Shown here: piece after piece, positions 24,582 through 33,922 of the stretch
Numbering within the stretch: position 1 is the first letter of the stretch
Layout of the letters: each line of letters opens with the position of its first letter
Origin: Pseudomonas fluorescens
Lineage (GTDB): Bacteria > Pseudomonadota > Gammaproteobacteria > Pseudomonadales > Pseudomonadaceae
NCBI RefSeq assembly: GCF_902497855.1
Contig: NZ_CABVHU010000011.1
Coordinates: 124,001 to 188,000 of the forward strand
Direction: 5' to 3'
Length of the DNA stretch: 64,000 nucleotides
Made by a program: the position numbers and the translations under genes
The notes under the pieces: model-generated
Told to the model about the DNA's origin: nothing
The model's input: only the letters and a program-made list of their open reading frames with translations
The model's database searches: none

Positions 24582-24956
24582 GTGAAAAGCCAACGACCTG
24601 TAAACCTAGACCTAAGGACCATCAAACTCCCCATCACCGGCGTTACGTCGTTTCTTCACCGTGTTTCCGGCATCATCCTCTTCCTGGGCCTTGGCTTCAT
24701 GCTTTATGCATTGGGCAAATCCCTGGGTTCCGAGGAAGGTTTTGCCGACGTGAAGGCAACCTTGACCAGCCCGCTGGCCAAGTTCGTAGCATGGGGCCTC
24801 CTGTCCGCTCTTCTGTATCACCTGGTAGCCGGTGTGCGCCACTTGATCATGGACATGGGCATCGGTGAGACGCTGGAAGGCGGCACACTGGGCTCGAAAA
24901 TTATCATCGCCATTTCCGTGGTGTTGATCGTTCTGGCAGGAGTTTGGATATGGTAA
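24582..24956 (+). CDS. sdhC: Succinate dehydrogenase cytochrome b556 subunit SdhC
   Basis: This membrane anchor subunit carries haem b and part of the quinone site. The frame contains SQRPVNLDLRTIKLPIT, the typical SdhC start, then SFLHRVSG and YHLVAGVRHLIMD with the haem-ligand-region histidine. GTG 24582 gives 124 residues, but no ribosome site precedes it. A good site (AGGGG) lies before GTG 24568, whose frame is closed by TGA after five codons because of an eight-A run. One extra A would fuse it to the sdhC frame as MKKKAVKSQRP. The true start is therefore uncertain. SdhC is followed by sdhD with an overlap. Confidence 0.9.
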   Translation: MKSQRPVNLDLRTIKLPITGVTSFLHRVSGIILFLGLGFMLYALGKSLGSEEGFADVKATLTSPLAKFVAWGLLSALLYHLVAGVRHLIMDMGIGETLEGGTLGSKIIIAISVVLIVLAGVWIW

Positions 24957-25318
24957 CCAGCGTTACGAACCTTTCGCGTTCCGGTCTTTATGACTGGATG
25001 GCGCAACGTGTGTCTGCGGTCGTTCTCGCGGCTTATTTCATTTTCCTGATCGGATACCTCGTTGCGAACCCGGGCATTGGCTACGACCAATGGCACGGCC
25101 TGTTCGCTCACAACGGGATGCGTATCTTCAGTCTGCTGGCCCTTGTGGCCCTGGGCGCTCACGCCTGGGTCGGCATGTGGACCATCGCGACCGACTACCT
25201 GACGCCAATGGCGCTGGGCAAGTCCGCGACTGCAGTACGTTTCCTTTTCCAGGCAGTATGCGGCGTTGCGATGTTCGCTTACTTCGTCTGGGGTGTGCAG
25301 ATTCTCTGGGGTATCTGA
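24950..25318 (+). CDS. sdhD: Succinate dehydrogenase membrane anchor SdhD
   Basis: The 122-residue subunit has three transmembrane helices and partners SdhC in anchoring SdhAB and binding quinone. MAQRVSAVVLAAYF opens helix 1, and HAWVGMWTIATDYL holds the conserved histidine and the D-Y near the quinone pocket. ATG 24950 (AGGAG 8 bases upstream) is preferred to the in-frame ATG 24944. It overlaps the sdhC stop by 7 bases. Confidence 0.95.
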   Translation: MVTSVTNLSRSGLYDWMAQRVSAVVLAAYFIFLIGYLVANPGIGYDQWHGLFAHNGMRIFSLLALVALGAHAWVGMWTIATDYLTPMALGKSATAVRFLFQAVCGVAMFAYFVWGVQILWGI

Positions 25319-25321
25319 TTC

Positions 25322-27094
25322 ATGGCTAACATTCCAACGATTTCTTTCGACGCCATCATTATTGGTGGTGGCGGTGCCGGCATGCGCGCAGCGCTGCAAC
25401 TGGCGCAAGGCGGTCACAAGACTGCCGTGATCACCAAGGTTTTCCCGACCCGTTCGCACACCGTTTCCGCTCAGGGCGGCATTACCTGCGCCATCGCCTC
25501 GGCTGATCCGAACGATGACTGGCGCTGGCACATGTACGATACCGTCAAGGGTTCCGACTACATCGGTGACCAGGACGCTATCGAATACATGTGTCAGGAA
25601 GGCCCGGCTGCGGTATTTGAACTGGACCACATGGGTCTGCCGTTCTCCCGTACCGAACAAGGTCGTATCTACCAGCGTCCATTCGGCGGCCAGTCGAAGG
25701 ATTACGGTAAAGGTGGCCAGGCTGCCCGTACCTGCGCCGCGTCCGACCGTACCGGTCACGCGCTGCTGCACACGCTTTATCAGGGCAACCTGAAGGCCGG
25801 CACCACGTTCCTGAACGAGTACTACGCTGTTGATCTGGTGAAGAACCAGGACGGCGCATTCGTCGGCGTGATCGCCATCTGCATCGAAACCGGTGAAACC
25901 AGCTACATCCGCGCCAAGGCCACCGTTCTGGCCACTGGCGGTGCCGGTCGTATCTACTCGTCCACCACCAACGCCTTGATCAACACCGGTGACGGCGTCG
26001 GCATGGCCCTGCGTGCAGGCGTGCCGGTGCAAGACATCGAAATGTGGCAGTTCCACCCGACCGGCATCGCCGGCGCTGGTGTACTGGTTACCGAAGGTTG
26101 CCGTGGTGAAGGTGGTTACCTCATCAACAAGCACGGTGAGCGTTTCATGGAGCGTTACGCTCCGAACGCCAAGGACCTTGCCGGTCGTGACGTTGTTGCC
26201 CGTTCGATGGTTAAAGAGATCATCGCCGGCAACGGTTGCGGTCCGAATGGCGACCACGTATTGCTCAAGCTCGATCACCTGGGCGAAGAAGTACTGCACA
26301 GCCGCCTGCCAGGCATCTGCGAACTGTCCAAGACGTTTGCCCACGTTGATCCGGTGGTTGCTCCGGTTCCAGTCGTTCCGACTTGCCACTATATGATGGG
26401 CGGCGTTCCGACCAACATTCATGGTCAGGCGATCACCCAGGATGCCGAAGGCGTCGACACCATCATTCCTGGCCTGTTCGCAGTGGGCGAAGTGGCTTGC
26501 GTGTCGGTTCACGGTGCCAACCGTCTGGGCGGCAACTCGTTGCTCGACCTGGTTGTGTTCGGTCGCGCGGCGGGTCTGCACCTGGAAAAAGCGCTGACCG
26601 ACGGTATCGAATACGACGACGCCACCGACGCCAACATTGAAACGGCCCTGGCCCGTCTGTCCGCTCTGAACGAGCGTACCGATGGCGAAGACGTGGCAAC
26701 CCTGCGTCGCGAGCTGCAAAGCTGCATGCAGAACTACTTCGGTGTATTCCGTACCGGCGAATACATGCAGAAGGGTATTGCCCAGCTGGCTGACCTGCGC
26801 GTGCGTATCGCCAACGTCAAGATCAACGATAAGTCGCAGGCGTTCAACACTGCACGTATCGAAGCGCTGGAACTGCAGAACCTGCTGGAAGTGGCCGAAG
26901 CCACCGCTATCGCTGCAGAGATCCGCAAAGAGTCCCGCGGCGCTCACGCCCGTGAAGACTACGAAGATCGCGACGACGAAAACTGGCTGTGCCACACCCT
27001 GTACTTCCCGGGTGACAAGCGCGTGACCAAGCGTGCTGTGAACTTCTCGCCGAAGACTGTTCCGACTTTTGAACCTAAGATTCGGACTTATTAA
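25322..27094 (+). CDS. sdhA: Succinate dehydrogenase flavoprotein subunit SdhA
   Basis: The 590-residue catalytic subunit oxidises succinate to fumarate. The FAD-binding dinucleotide motif IIGGGGAGMRAALQL starts at 13, and SHTVSAQGG (45-53) contains H46, the site of covalent FAD attachment by family. HPTGIAGAGVLVTEGCRGEG and the C-terminal KSRGAHAREDY-like region (ESRGAHAREDYEDRDD) are characteristic. It lies 3 bases after sdhD and 11 bases before sdhB in one operon. Confidence 0.98.
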   Translation: MANIPTISFDAIIIGGGGAGMRAALQLAQGGHKTAVITKVFPTRSHTVSAQGGITCAIASADPNDDWRWHMYDTVKGSDYIGDQDAIEYMCQEGPAAVFELDHMGLPFSRTEQGRIYQRPFGGQSKDYGKGGQAARTCAASDRTGHALLHTLYQGNLKAGTTFLNEYYAVDLVKNQDGAFVGVIAICIETGETSYIRAKATVLATGGAGRIYSSTTNALINTGDGVGMALRAGVPVQDIEMWQFHPTGIAGAGVLVTEGCRGEGGYLINKHGERFMERYAPNAKDLAGRDVVARSMVKEIIAGNGCGPNGDHVLLKLDHLGEEVLHSRLPGICELSKTFAHVDPVVAPVPVVPTCHYMMGGVPTNIHGQAITQDAEGVDTIIPGLFAVGEVACVSVHGANRLGGNSLLDLVVFGRAAGLHLEKALTDGIEYDDATDANIETALARLSALNERTDGEDVATLRRELQSCMQNYFGVFRTGEYMQKGIAQLADLRVRIANVKINDKSQAFNTARIEALELQNLLEVAEATAIAAEIRKESRGAHAREDYEDRDDENWLCHTLYFPGDKRVTKRAVNFSPKTVPTFEPKIRTY

Positions 27095-27105
27095 GGGTGG
27101 CCGCC

Positions 27106-27810
27106 ATGTTGAAAGTCAGTGTTTATCGCTACAACCCTGATCAGGACGCTGCGCCGTTCATGCAGGAATTCCAGGTCGATACCGGTGGTAAAGACCTGAT
27201 GGTGCTGGACGTGCTTGCCCTGATCAAAGAGCAGGACGAAGGTTTCTCCTATCGTCGCTCTTGCCGTGAAGGTGTTTGCGGTTCCGACGGCATGAACATC
27301 AACGGCAAAAACGGCCTGGCGTGCGTCACGCCGCTGTCTGCCGTCGTAAAAGGTAACAAGTTGATCGTTCGTCCGCTGCCAGGTTTGCCGGTTATCCGTG
27401 ACCTGGTCGTCGATATGAGCATCTTCTACAAGCAATACGAAAAAGTTCAGCCTTACCTGCAGAACGACACGCCGGCTCCGGCCATCGAACGTCTGCAAAC
27501 CCCGGAAGAGCGTGAAAAGCTCGACGGTCTGTACGAGTGCATTCTGTGCGCTTGCTGCTCGACCTCCTGCCCGTCCTTCTGGTGGAACCCGGACAAGTTC
27601 CTGGGCCCGGCTGCCCTGCTGCAAGCGTACCGCTTCCTGGCAGACAGCCGCGACACCAAGACTGCCGAGCGTCTGGCTGCGCTGGATGACCCGTTCAGCG
27701 TATTCCGCTGCCGGAGCATCATGAACTGCGTCAACGTATGTCCGAAAGGCCTGAACCCGACCAGGGCCATCGGTCACATTCGTAACATGCTTCTGCAAAG
27801 CGGCGTGTGA
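27106..27810 (+). CDS. sdhB: Succinate dehydrogenase iron-sulfur subunit SdhB
   Basis: The 234-residue subunit carries three Fe-S clusters linking FAD to quinone. [2Fe-2S] ligands are C53, C58, D61 and C73 (CREGVCGSD...), with Asp as third ligand as in the E. coli enzyme. The [4Fe-4S] set is C145, C148, C151 and C212, and the [3Fe-4S] set is C155, C202 and C208. ATG 27106 follows AAGGGTGG and is preferred to an in-frame GTG/GCC start 9 bases earlier. Confidence 0.98.
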   Translation: MLKVSVYRYNPDQDAAPFMQEFQVDTGGKDLMVLDVLALIKEQDEGFSYRRSCREGVCGSDGMNINGKNGLACVTPLSAVVKGNKLIVRPLPGLPVIRDLVVDMSIFYKQYEKVQPYLQNDTPAPAIERLQTPEEREKLDGLYECILCACCSTSCPSFWWNPDKFLGPAALLQAYRFLADSRDTKTAERLAALDDPFSVFRCRSIMNCVNVCPKGLNPTRAIGHIRNMLLQSGV

Positions 27811-28071
27811 TTCAGCTGTAGTACCCGCAAGACCGCTGTACCCGTAGATGCTGCGGCGCAGGCTTCAACCGGCGCCGTAGTTTTAACCTGAGCAGCAGCT
27901 TGAAAGGCTGCGGCTCTTATTTTGAAGAAATGAGACAAGCAGGGGCATCCGGGCTGGTACCCGGACTATCAGTGTGATCCTAGTGGCTTGTTTTGGTCGC
28001 TGCATTCGGACTTCTGCAAGTTTGCTCGGTGTCGACACCGGTGGTGTTCCCCTAACCGAGGGTGACCAAGC

Positions 28072-30903
28072 ATGCAAGAAAGCGTGATGCAGCGCATGTG
28101 GAACAGCGCCTACCTATCCGGTAGTAACGCTGCCTATGTGGAAGAGCTCTACGAGCTCTACCTGCACGACCCTAACGCTGTGCCAGAAGAGTGGCGCACC
28201 TACTTCCAGAAGTTGCCTGCTGACGGCAACTCTGCCACCGATGTTTCGCACTCCACGATTCGCGATCATTTCGTCTTGCTGGCAAAGAACCAGCGCCGCG
28301 CCCAACCGGTTTCCGCCGGCAGCGTGAGCAGTGAGCACGAGAAGAAGCAAGTTGAAGTGCTGCGATTGATTCAAGCCTACCGTATGCGTGGCCATCAGGC
28401 AGCCCAGCTTGACCCGCTGGGGCTGTGGCAGCGTCCTGCACCTGCAGACCTGTCGATCAATCATTACGGCTTGACCAATGCCGATCTTGATACGACCTTC
28501 CGTGCCGGCGACCTGTTCATCGGCAAAGAGGAGGCGAGCCTACGCGAAATTCACGAAGCGTTGCAGCAGACATATTGCCGCACCATCGGCGCCGAGTTTA
28601 CGCACATCACCGATTCCGAGCAGCGCCAGTGGTTCCAGCAGCGTCTGGAAAGCGTGCGTGGCCGTCCGACGTACTCCGCCGACATCAAGAGCCACCTGCT
28701 CGAGCGCGTGACCGCCGGCGAAGGCCTGGAAAAATACCTGGGCACCAAATACCCGGGCACCAAGCGTTTCGGCCTGGAAGGCGGCGAGAGCCTGATTCCG
28801 ATGCTCGACGAGCTGATCCAGCGTTCCGGCTCCTACGGCACCAAGGAAATCGTGATCGGCATGGCCCACCGTGGCCGTCTGAACGTGCTGGTCAATACCT
28901 TCGGCAAGAACCCGCGCGAGCTGTTCGACGAGTTCGAAGGCAAGAAGAAGGTCGAGCTGGGTTCCGGTGACGTCAAATACCACCAGGGCTTCTCGTCCAA
29001 CGTGATGACCACAGGTGGTGAAGTTCACCTGGCCATGGCGTTCAACCCGTCCCACCTGGAAATCGTTTCCCCGGTGGTCGAGGGTTCGGTTCGCGCCCGT
29101 CAGGATCGTCGTAACGACCCTACCGGCGAGAAGGTCCTGCCGATTTCCATCCACGGTGACGCGGCATTCGCCGGTCAAGGCGTGGTCATGGAAACCTTCC
29201 AGATGTCGCAGACCCGCGGTTTCAAGACCGGCGGTACCGTGCACATCGTGATCAACAACCAGGTCGGTTTCACCATCAGCAACCCGCTGGACTCGCGTTC
29301 CACCGAGTACGCCACCGACGTTGCGAAGATGATCCAGGCGCCGATCCTCCATGTGAATGGTGATGATCCGGAAGCCGTATTGTTCGTGACCCAGCTGGCC
29401 ATCGACTACCGCATGCAGTTCAAGCGTGACGTGGTGATCGATCTGGTCTGCTACCGTCGTCGCGGCCACAACGAAGCCGACGAACCAAGTGGCACCCAGC
29501 CGCTGATGTATCAGCAGATCGCCAAGCAGCGCACCACCCGTGAGCTGTATGCCGATCGCCTGACCCAGGGCGGTGTGCTCGACGCCGAGCGTGTTCAGGC
29601 CAAGGTCGACGAATACCGCAACGCGCTGGACAACGGTCTGCACGTAGTGAAAAGCCTGGTCAAAGAGCCGAACAAAGAGTTGTTCGTGGACTGGCGTCCG
29701 TATCTGGGCCACGCCTGGACCGCCCGTCACGACACGCGCTTCGACCTGAAAACCTTGCAGGAACTGTCCGCCAAGCTGCTGGAAATTCCGGAAGGCTTCG
29801 TGGTTCAGCGCCAGGTCTCGAAAATCTACGAAGACCGTCAGAAGATGCAAGCCGGCGGCCTGCCGATCAACTGGGGTTACGCCGAAACCATGGCGTACGC
29901 GACCCTGGCGTTCGAAGGTCACCCGATTCGCATGACGGGTCAGGACATCGGTCGCGGTACGTTCTCGCATCGTCACGCTGTCCTGCACAACCAGAAAGAC
30001 ACGGGCAGCTATATTCCGCTGCAGAATCTGTACAAAGGTCAGCCACGCTTCGACCTGTACGATTCGTTCCTGTCCGAGGAAGCGGTCCTGGCGTTCGAAT
30101 ACGGTTATTCGACCACCACGCCTGAGGCGCTGGTTATCTGGGAAGCCCAGTTCGGTGATTTCGCCAACGGTGCCCAGGTGGTTATCGACCAGTTCATCAC
30201 CAGTGGCGAGCACAAGTGGGGCCGTCTCTGCGGTCTGACCATGTTGCTGCCTCACGGTTATGAAGGCCAGGGTCCGGAGCACTCGTCCGCTCGTCTGGAG
30301 CGTTACCTGCAGCTGTGCGCCGAGCACAACATCCAGGTAGCTGTACCGACTACGCCGGCTCAGATCTACCACTTGCTGCGTCGTCAGGTGATTCGCCCGC
30401 TGCGCAAGCCGTTGATCGTGCTGACTCCGAAGTCGCTGTTGCGTCACAAACTGGCCATCTCGACCCTGGAAGATCTGGCCGAAGGTTCGTTCCAGACCGT
30501 GATCCCGGAAATCGATGCACTGGATCCGAAAAAGGTCGAGCGCGTTGTTCTGTGTAGCGGCAAGGTCTACTACGACCTGCTGGAAAAACGCCGTGCCGAA
30601 GGCCGTGACGACATCGCCGTCGTGCGTATCGAGCAGCTGTACCCATTCCCTGAGGACGACTTGAAAGAAGTCCTGGCTCCTTACACCAACGTCAAGCATG
30701 CCGTTTGGTGCCAGGAAGAGCCGATGAACCAGGGTGCGTGGTACTGCAGCCAACACCACATGCGTCGCAGCATCAGCAACCTCGACAAGTCTCTCGTACT
30801 CGAGTACGCGGGCCGTGAGGCTTCTGCTGCACCTGCATGCGGTTACGCATCGATGCACGCCGAGCAGCAGGAAAAACTGCTGCAAGACGCCTTTACTGTT
30901 TAA
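28072..30903 (+). CDS. sucA: 2-oxoglutarate dehydrogenase E1 component
   Basis: This 943-residue ThDP-dependent E1 decarboxylates 2-oxoglutarate and transfers the succinyl group to SucB. The N-terminal E2-binding segment (SAYLSGSNAAYVEELYELYL) is followed by GMAHRGRLNVLVN (about 263-275) and HGDAAFAGQGVVMET (about 361-375), which carry ThDP/Mg contacts. The C-terminal GRGTFSHRHAVLHNQ region is typical of homodimeric E1o. It leads a sucA-sucB-lpdG set of linked genes. The 261-base gap after sdhB may hold a promoter or processing site. Confidence 0.98.
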   Translation: MQESVMQRMWNSAYLSGSNAAYVEELYELYLHDPNAVPEEWRTYFQKLPADGNSATDVSHSTIRDHFVLLAKNQRRAQPVSAGSVSSEHEKKQVEVLRLIQAYRMRGHQAAQLDPLGLWQRPAPADLSINHYGLTNADLDTTFRAGDLFIGKEEASLREIHEALQQTYCRTIGAEFTHITDSEQRQWFQQRLESVRGRPTYSADIKSHLLERVTAGEGLEKYLGTKYPGTKRFGLEGGESLIPMLDELIQRSGSYGTKEIVIGMAHRGRLNVLVNTFGKNPRELFDEFEGKKKVELGSGDVKYHQGFSSNVMTTGGEVHLAMAFNPSHLEIVSPVVEGSVRARQDRRNDPTGEKVLPISIHGDAAFAGQGVVMETFQMSQTRGFKTGGTVHIVINNQVGFTISNPLDSRSTEYATDVAKMIQAPILHVNGDDPEAVLFVTQLAIDYRMQFKRDVVIDLVCYRRRGHNEADEPSGTQPLMYQQIAKQRTTRELYADRLTQGGVLDAERVQAKVDEYRNALDNGLHVVKSLVKEPNKELFVDWRPYLGHAWTARHDTRFDLKTLQELSAKLLEIPEGFVVQRQVSKIYEDRQKMQAGGLPINWGYAETMAYATLAFEGHPIRMTGQDIGRGTFSHRHAVLHNQKDTGSYIPLQNLYKGQPRFDLYDSFLSEEAVLAFEYGYSTTTPEALVIWEAQFGDFANGAQVVIDQFITSGEHKWGRLCGLTMLLPHGYEGQGPEHSSARLERYLQLCAEHNIQVAVPTTPAQIYHLLRRQVIRPLRKPLIVLTPKSLLRHKLAISTLEDLAEGSFQTVIPEIDALDPKKVERVVLCSGKVYYDLLEKRRAEGRDDIAVVRIEQLYPFPEDDLKEVLAPYTNVKHAVWCQEEPMNQGAWYCSQHHMRRSISNLDKSLVLEYAGREASAAPACGYASMHAEQQEKLLQDAFTV

Positions 30904-30945
30904 CGCCTTCGCGCACCTGAAACCGAATTTAAGGACCCACAGATA

Positions 30946-32166
30946 ATGGCTATCGAAATCAAAGCCCCCACTTTTCCGGAATCGGTTGCCGATGGCACCG
31001 TTGCCACCTGGCACAAAAAGCCGGGCGACGCCGTCAAGCGCGATGACCTGATCGTCGACATCGAAACCGACAAAGTCGTACTGGAAGTGTTGGCTACCGC
31101 TGATGGCGTGCTGGGCGCTATCGTCAAGAACGAAGGCGACACCGTTCTGTCCGACGAAGTCCTGGGCTCCATCGAAGCGGGCGGCGCTGCTGCCGCTCCA
31201 GCTGCTGCCGCTGCTCCGGCCGCTGCACAAGCTGCTGCTCCAGCCGCCGAAGGCGAAGACGATCCTGTTGCTGCACCGGCTGCTCGCAAGCTGGCTGAAG
31301 AAAACGGCATCAACATCGCTTCCGTTGCCGGCACCGGCAAAGGCGGTCGTGTGACCAAGGAAGACGTTGTTGCCGCTGTAGCTGCCAAGAAAGCCGCTCC
31401 GGCTGCCGCGCCTGCCAAGGCTGCTGCACCTGCCGCTGCTGCCCCGGTGTTCGCTGCCGGCGATCGCATCGAGAAGCGCGTACCGATGACCCGCGTGCGG
31501 GCCACCGTTGCCAAGCGTCTGGTTGAAGCTCAATCGAACATGGCGATGCTGACCACTTTCAACGAAGTCGACATGACCGAAGTCATGGCCCTGCGTTCGA
31601 AGTACAAGGACCTGTTCGAGAAGTCCCACAATGGCGTGCGCCTGGGCTTCATGTCCTTCTTCGTCAAGGCTGCCACCGAAGCGCTGAAACGCTTCCCGGC
31701 CGTCAACGCGTCGATCGACGGTGCCGACATCGTTTACCACGGCTACGCTGACGTCGGTGTTGCTGTTTCCAGCGACCGCGGCCTGGTTGTACCGGTTCTG
31801 CGTAACGCCGAACTGATGAGCCTGGCTGAAATCGAAGGCGGCATCGCCACCTTCGGCAAGAAGGCGCGTGACGGCAAGCTGTCGATGGACGAAATGACCG
31901 GTGGCACGTTCACCATCACCAACGGTGGTACCTTCGGTTCGATGATGTCGACGCCGATCGTCAACCCGCCGCAAGCGGCCATCCTGGGCATGCACAACAT
32001 TCTGCAGCGTCCTATGGCGATCAACGGTCAGGTGGTTATCCGTCCGATGATGTACCTGGCGCTGTCCTACGATCACCGTCTGATCGATGGCAAAGAAGCT
32101 GTGACCTTCCTGGTTACCATCAAGAACCTGCTGGAAGACCCGGCTCGTTTGCTGCTGGATATCTGA
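30946..32166 (+). CDS. sucB: 2-oxoglutarate dehydrogenase E2 (dihydrolipoyl succinyltransferase)
   Basis: The 406-residue core enzyme has one N-terminal lipoyl domain with the lipoylated lysine K43 (DIETDKVVLEV). A long Ala/Pro linker and an E1/E3-binding domain (ARKLAEENGINIASVAGTGK, about 107-126) follow. A second Ala-rich linker leads to the catalytic domain ending in SYDHRLIDGKEAV, with H377 and D381. The Ala/Pro linkers are genuine low-complexity protein. AAGGA lies before the ATG. Confidence 0.98.
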   Translation: MAIEIKAPTFPESVADGTVATWHKKPGDAVKRDDLIVDIETDKVVLEVLATADGVLGAIVKNEGDTVLSDEVLGSIEAGGAAAAPAAAAAPAAAQAAAPAAEGEDDPVAAPAARKLAEENGINIASVAGTGKGGRVTKEDVVAAVAAKKAAPAAAPAKAAAPAAAAPVFAAGDRIEKRVPMTRVRATVAKRLVEAQSNMAMLTTFNEVDMTEVMALRSKYKDLFEKSHNGVRLGFMSFFVKAATEALKRFPAVNASIDGADIVYHGYADVGVAVSSDRGLVVPVLRNAELMSLAEIEGGIATFGKKARDGKLSMDEMTGGTFTITNGGTFGSMMSTPIVNPPQAAILGMHNILQRPMAINGQVVIRPMMYLALSYDHRLIDGKEAVTFLVTIKNLLEDPARLLLDI

Positions 32167-32188
32167 TAGAAGCCGCTACAGGTTTCAG

Positions 32189-32232
32189 GCCACAAGCTGC
32201 AAGCAATTGCAGCCTGGCTTGAGGCTTGTGGC
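32189..32232. repeat. Stem-loop element between sucB and lpdG
   Basis: GCCACAAGC (32189-32197) pairs with GCTTGTGGC (32224-32232). Overlapping it, GCTGCAA (32196-32202) pairs with TTGCAGC (32207-32213) around a GCAA tetraloop. The CAAGCTGCAAGC style is common in Pseudomonas intergenic repeats. It may affect mRNA stability or lpdG expression. Confidence 0.6.
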
Positions 32233-32264
32233 TTCAAGCTTGTTGCCAAAAGAGGATTTTTTGA

Positions 32265-33701
32265 ATGTCGCAGAAATTTGACGTAGTAGTGATCGGCGCG
32301 GGCCCTGGCGGCTATGTGGCTGCCATCAAGGCCGCGCAGCTGGGTCTTTCGACGGCCTGCATCGAGAAGTACACCGACAAGGAAGACAAGCTGGCTCTGG
32401 GCGGTACCTGCCTGAACGTCGGTTGCATTCCTTCCAAGGCCCTGCTGGACAGCTCCTGGAAATACAAGGAAGCCAAAGAAGGCTTCGCGATCCACGGTAT
32501 CAACCACGCCGGCGTGACCATGGACGTGCCAGCGATGGTCGGCCGCAAGGCCAACATCGTCAAAGGCCTGACCTCGGGTGTTGCCACCTTGTTCAAAGCC
32601 AACGGTGTGACCTCCATCCAGGGTCACGGCAAGCTGCTGGCCGGCAAGAAAGTTGAAGTCACCAAGCCTGACGGTTCGGTAGAAATCATCGAAGCCGAAA
32701 ACGTGATTCTGGCGCCAGGTTCGCGTCCGATCGACATTCCACCGGCTCCGGTTGACCAGAATGTGATCGTCGATTCGACGGGCGCGCTGGAATTCCAATC
32801 CGTACCAAAACGTCTGGGCGTGATCGGCGCTGGCGTGATCGGTCTGGAGCTGGGTTCGGTCTGGTCCCGCCTGGGCGCAGAAGTCACCGTTCTCGAAGCG
32901 CTGGACACCTTCCTGATGGCCGCTGACGCTGCCGTTTCCAAGGAAGCGCTGAAAACCCTGACCAAACAGGGTCTGGATATCAAGCTGGGCGCTCGCGTCA
33001 CCGGTTCCAAAGTGAACGGCGACGAAGTCGTGGTGAACTACACCGACGCCAAGGGCGAACAGACCATCACGTTCGACAAGCTGATCGTTGCCGTTGGTCG
33101 CCGTCCGGTGACCACTGATCTGTTGTCCGCCGACTGCGGCGTGACCCTTGACGAGCGCGGTTTCGTGCACGTTGACGATCACTGCGCCACCACCGTACCG
33201 GGCGTTTTCGCGATCGGCGACGTGGTTCGCGGCATGATGCTGGCTCACAAGGCCTCGGAAGAGGGCATCATGGTCGTCGAACGCATCAAGGGCCACAAAG
33301 CCCAGATGAACTATGACTTGATCCCTTCGGTTATTTATACTCACCCGGAAATCGCGTGGGTCGGTAAAACCGAGCAGACCTTGAAAGCCGAAGGCGTTGA
33401 AGTTAACGTCGGCACCTTCCCGTTCGCAGCCTCTGGCCGTGCCATGGCTGCCAACGACACCGGTGGTTTCGTCAAGGTCATCGCAGATGCCAAGACAGAC
33501 CGCGTATTGGGCGTCCACGTGATTGGCCCGAGCGCTGCAGAACTGGTTCAGCAGGGCGCGATCGGTATGGAGTTCGGCACCAGCGCTGAAGACCTGGGCA
33601 TGATGGTTTTCTCCCATCCGACCCTGTCCGAAGCCTTGCACGAAGCCGCTCTGGCAGTGAATGGCGGCGCCATTCACATCGCCAACAAGAAGAAGCGCTG
33701 A
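32265..33701 (+). CDS. lpdG: Dihydrolipoyl dehydrogenase (E3)
   Basis: The 478-residue FAD enzyme reoxidises lipoamide for the 2-oxoglutarate dehydrogenase complex (and by family for pyruvate dehydrogenase and glycine cleavage). FAD motif GAGPGGYVAA (11-20), redox disulfide C49/C54 (GGTCLNVGCIPSKAL), NAD domain VIGAGVIGLELGSVW and the C-terminal catalytic pair H451/E456 (HPTLSEALHE) are all visible. It follows sucB by 98 bases. AGAGGA precedes the ATG. Confidence 0.97.
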   Translation: MSQKFDVVVIGAGPGGYVAAIKAAQLGLSTACIEKYTDKEDKLALGGTCLNVGCIPSKALLDSSWKYKEAKEGFAIHGINHAGVTMDVPAMVGRKANIVKGLTSGVATLFKANGVTSIQGHGKLLAGKKVEVTKPDGSVEIIEAENVILAPGSRPIDIPPAPVDQNVIVDSTGALEFQSVPKRLGVIGAGVIGLELGSVWSRLGAEVTVLEALDTFLMAADAAVSKEALKTLTKQGLDIKLGARVTGSKVNGDEVVVNYTDAKGEQTITFDKLIVAVGRRPVTTDLLSADCGVTLDERGFVHVDDHCATTVPGVFAIGDVVRGMMLAHKASEEGIMVVERIKGHKAQMNYDLIPSVIYTHPEIAWVGKTEQTLKAEGVEVNVGTFPFAASGRAMAANDTGGFVKVIADAKTDRVLGVHVIGPSAAELVQQGAIGMEFGTSAEDLGMMVFSHPTLSEALHEAALAVNGGAIHIANKKKR

Positions 33702-33706
33702 AAACT

Positions 33707-33833
33707 ATGTGAAAACGTCGCGAGCGACGGAAAGACAAGGCAAAAATAGGCGAGGAAGCGGAGTTGACGTCAGTCAATGAGCATTTCGAGCCTGTTTTTA
33801 ACGCAGTATTTCCTAGCGCAGCAGTTTTCACAT
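33707..33833. mobile_element. 127-bp MITE-like element with 10-bp terminal inverted repeats
   Basis: The element starts ATGTGAAAAC and ends GTTTTCACAT, a perfect 10-bp terminal inverted repeat, six bases after the lpdG stop. It encodes no protein. Inside is an imperfect palindrome around GAGTTGACGTCAGTCAATGAGC. No clear target duplication is seen. The structure suggests a non-autonomous miniature element, but only one copy is in this window, so mobility is inference. Confidence 0.55.
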
Positions 33834-33922
33834 GTTTGAAGAGACAATAAGAAACCACGGCGGAGTGGCCCGTCGTGAGCCTTGCAAGCAAGACTCACCG
33901 CGGAATATCCGCTGGACGCAGT

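Noticed and set aside
24818..26995. A 725-codon open frame antisense to sdhA and sdhD
   Set aside because: Same reason; the plus-strand succinate dehydrogenase genes are certain.
31180..31450. Ala/Pro-coding tandem repeats inside sucB
   Set aside because: They are the flexible linkers of an E2 protein, not a DNA repeat element.
28540..32076. An open frame of 1178 codons antisense to sucA and sucB
   Set aside because: It is a by-product of high GC and strong codon bias; the opposite strand encodes complete, well-conserved SucA and SucB, and no ribosome site or domain is seen.
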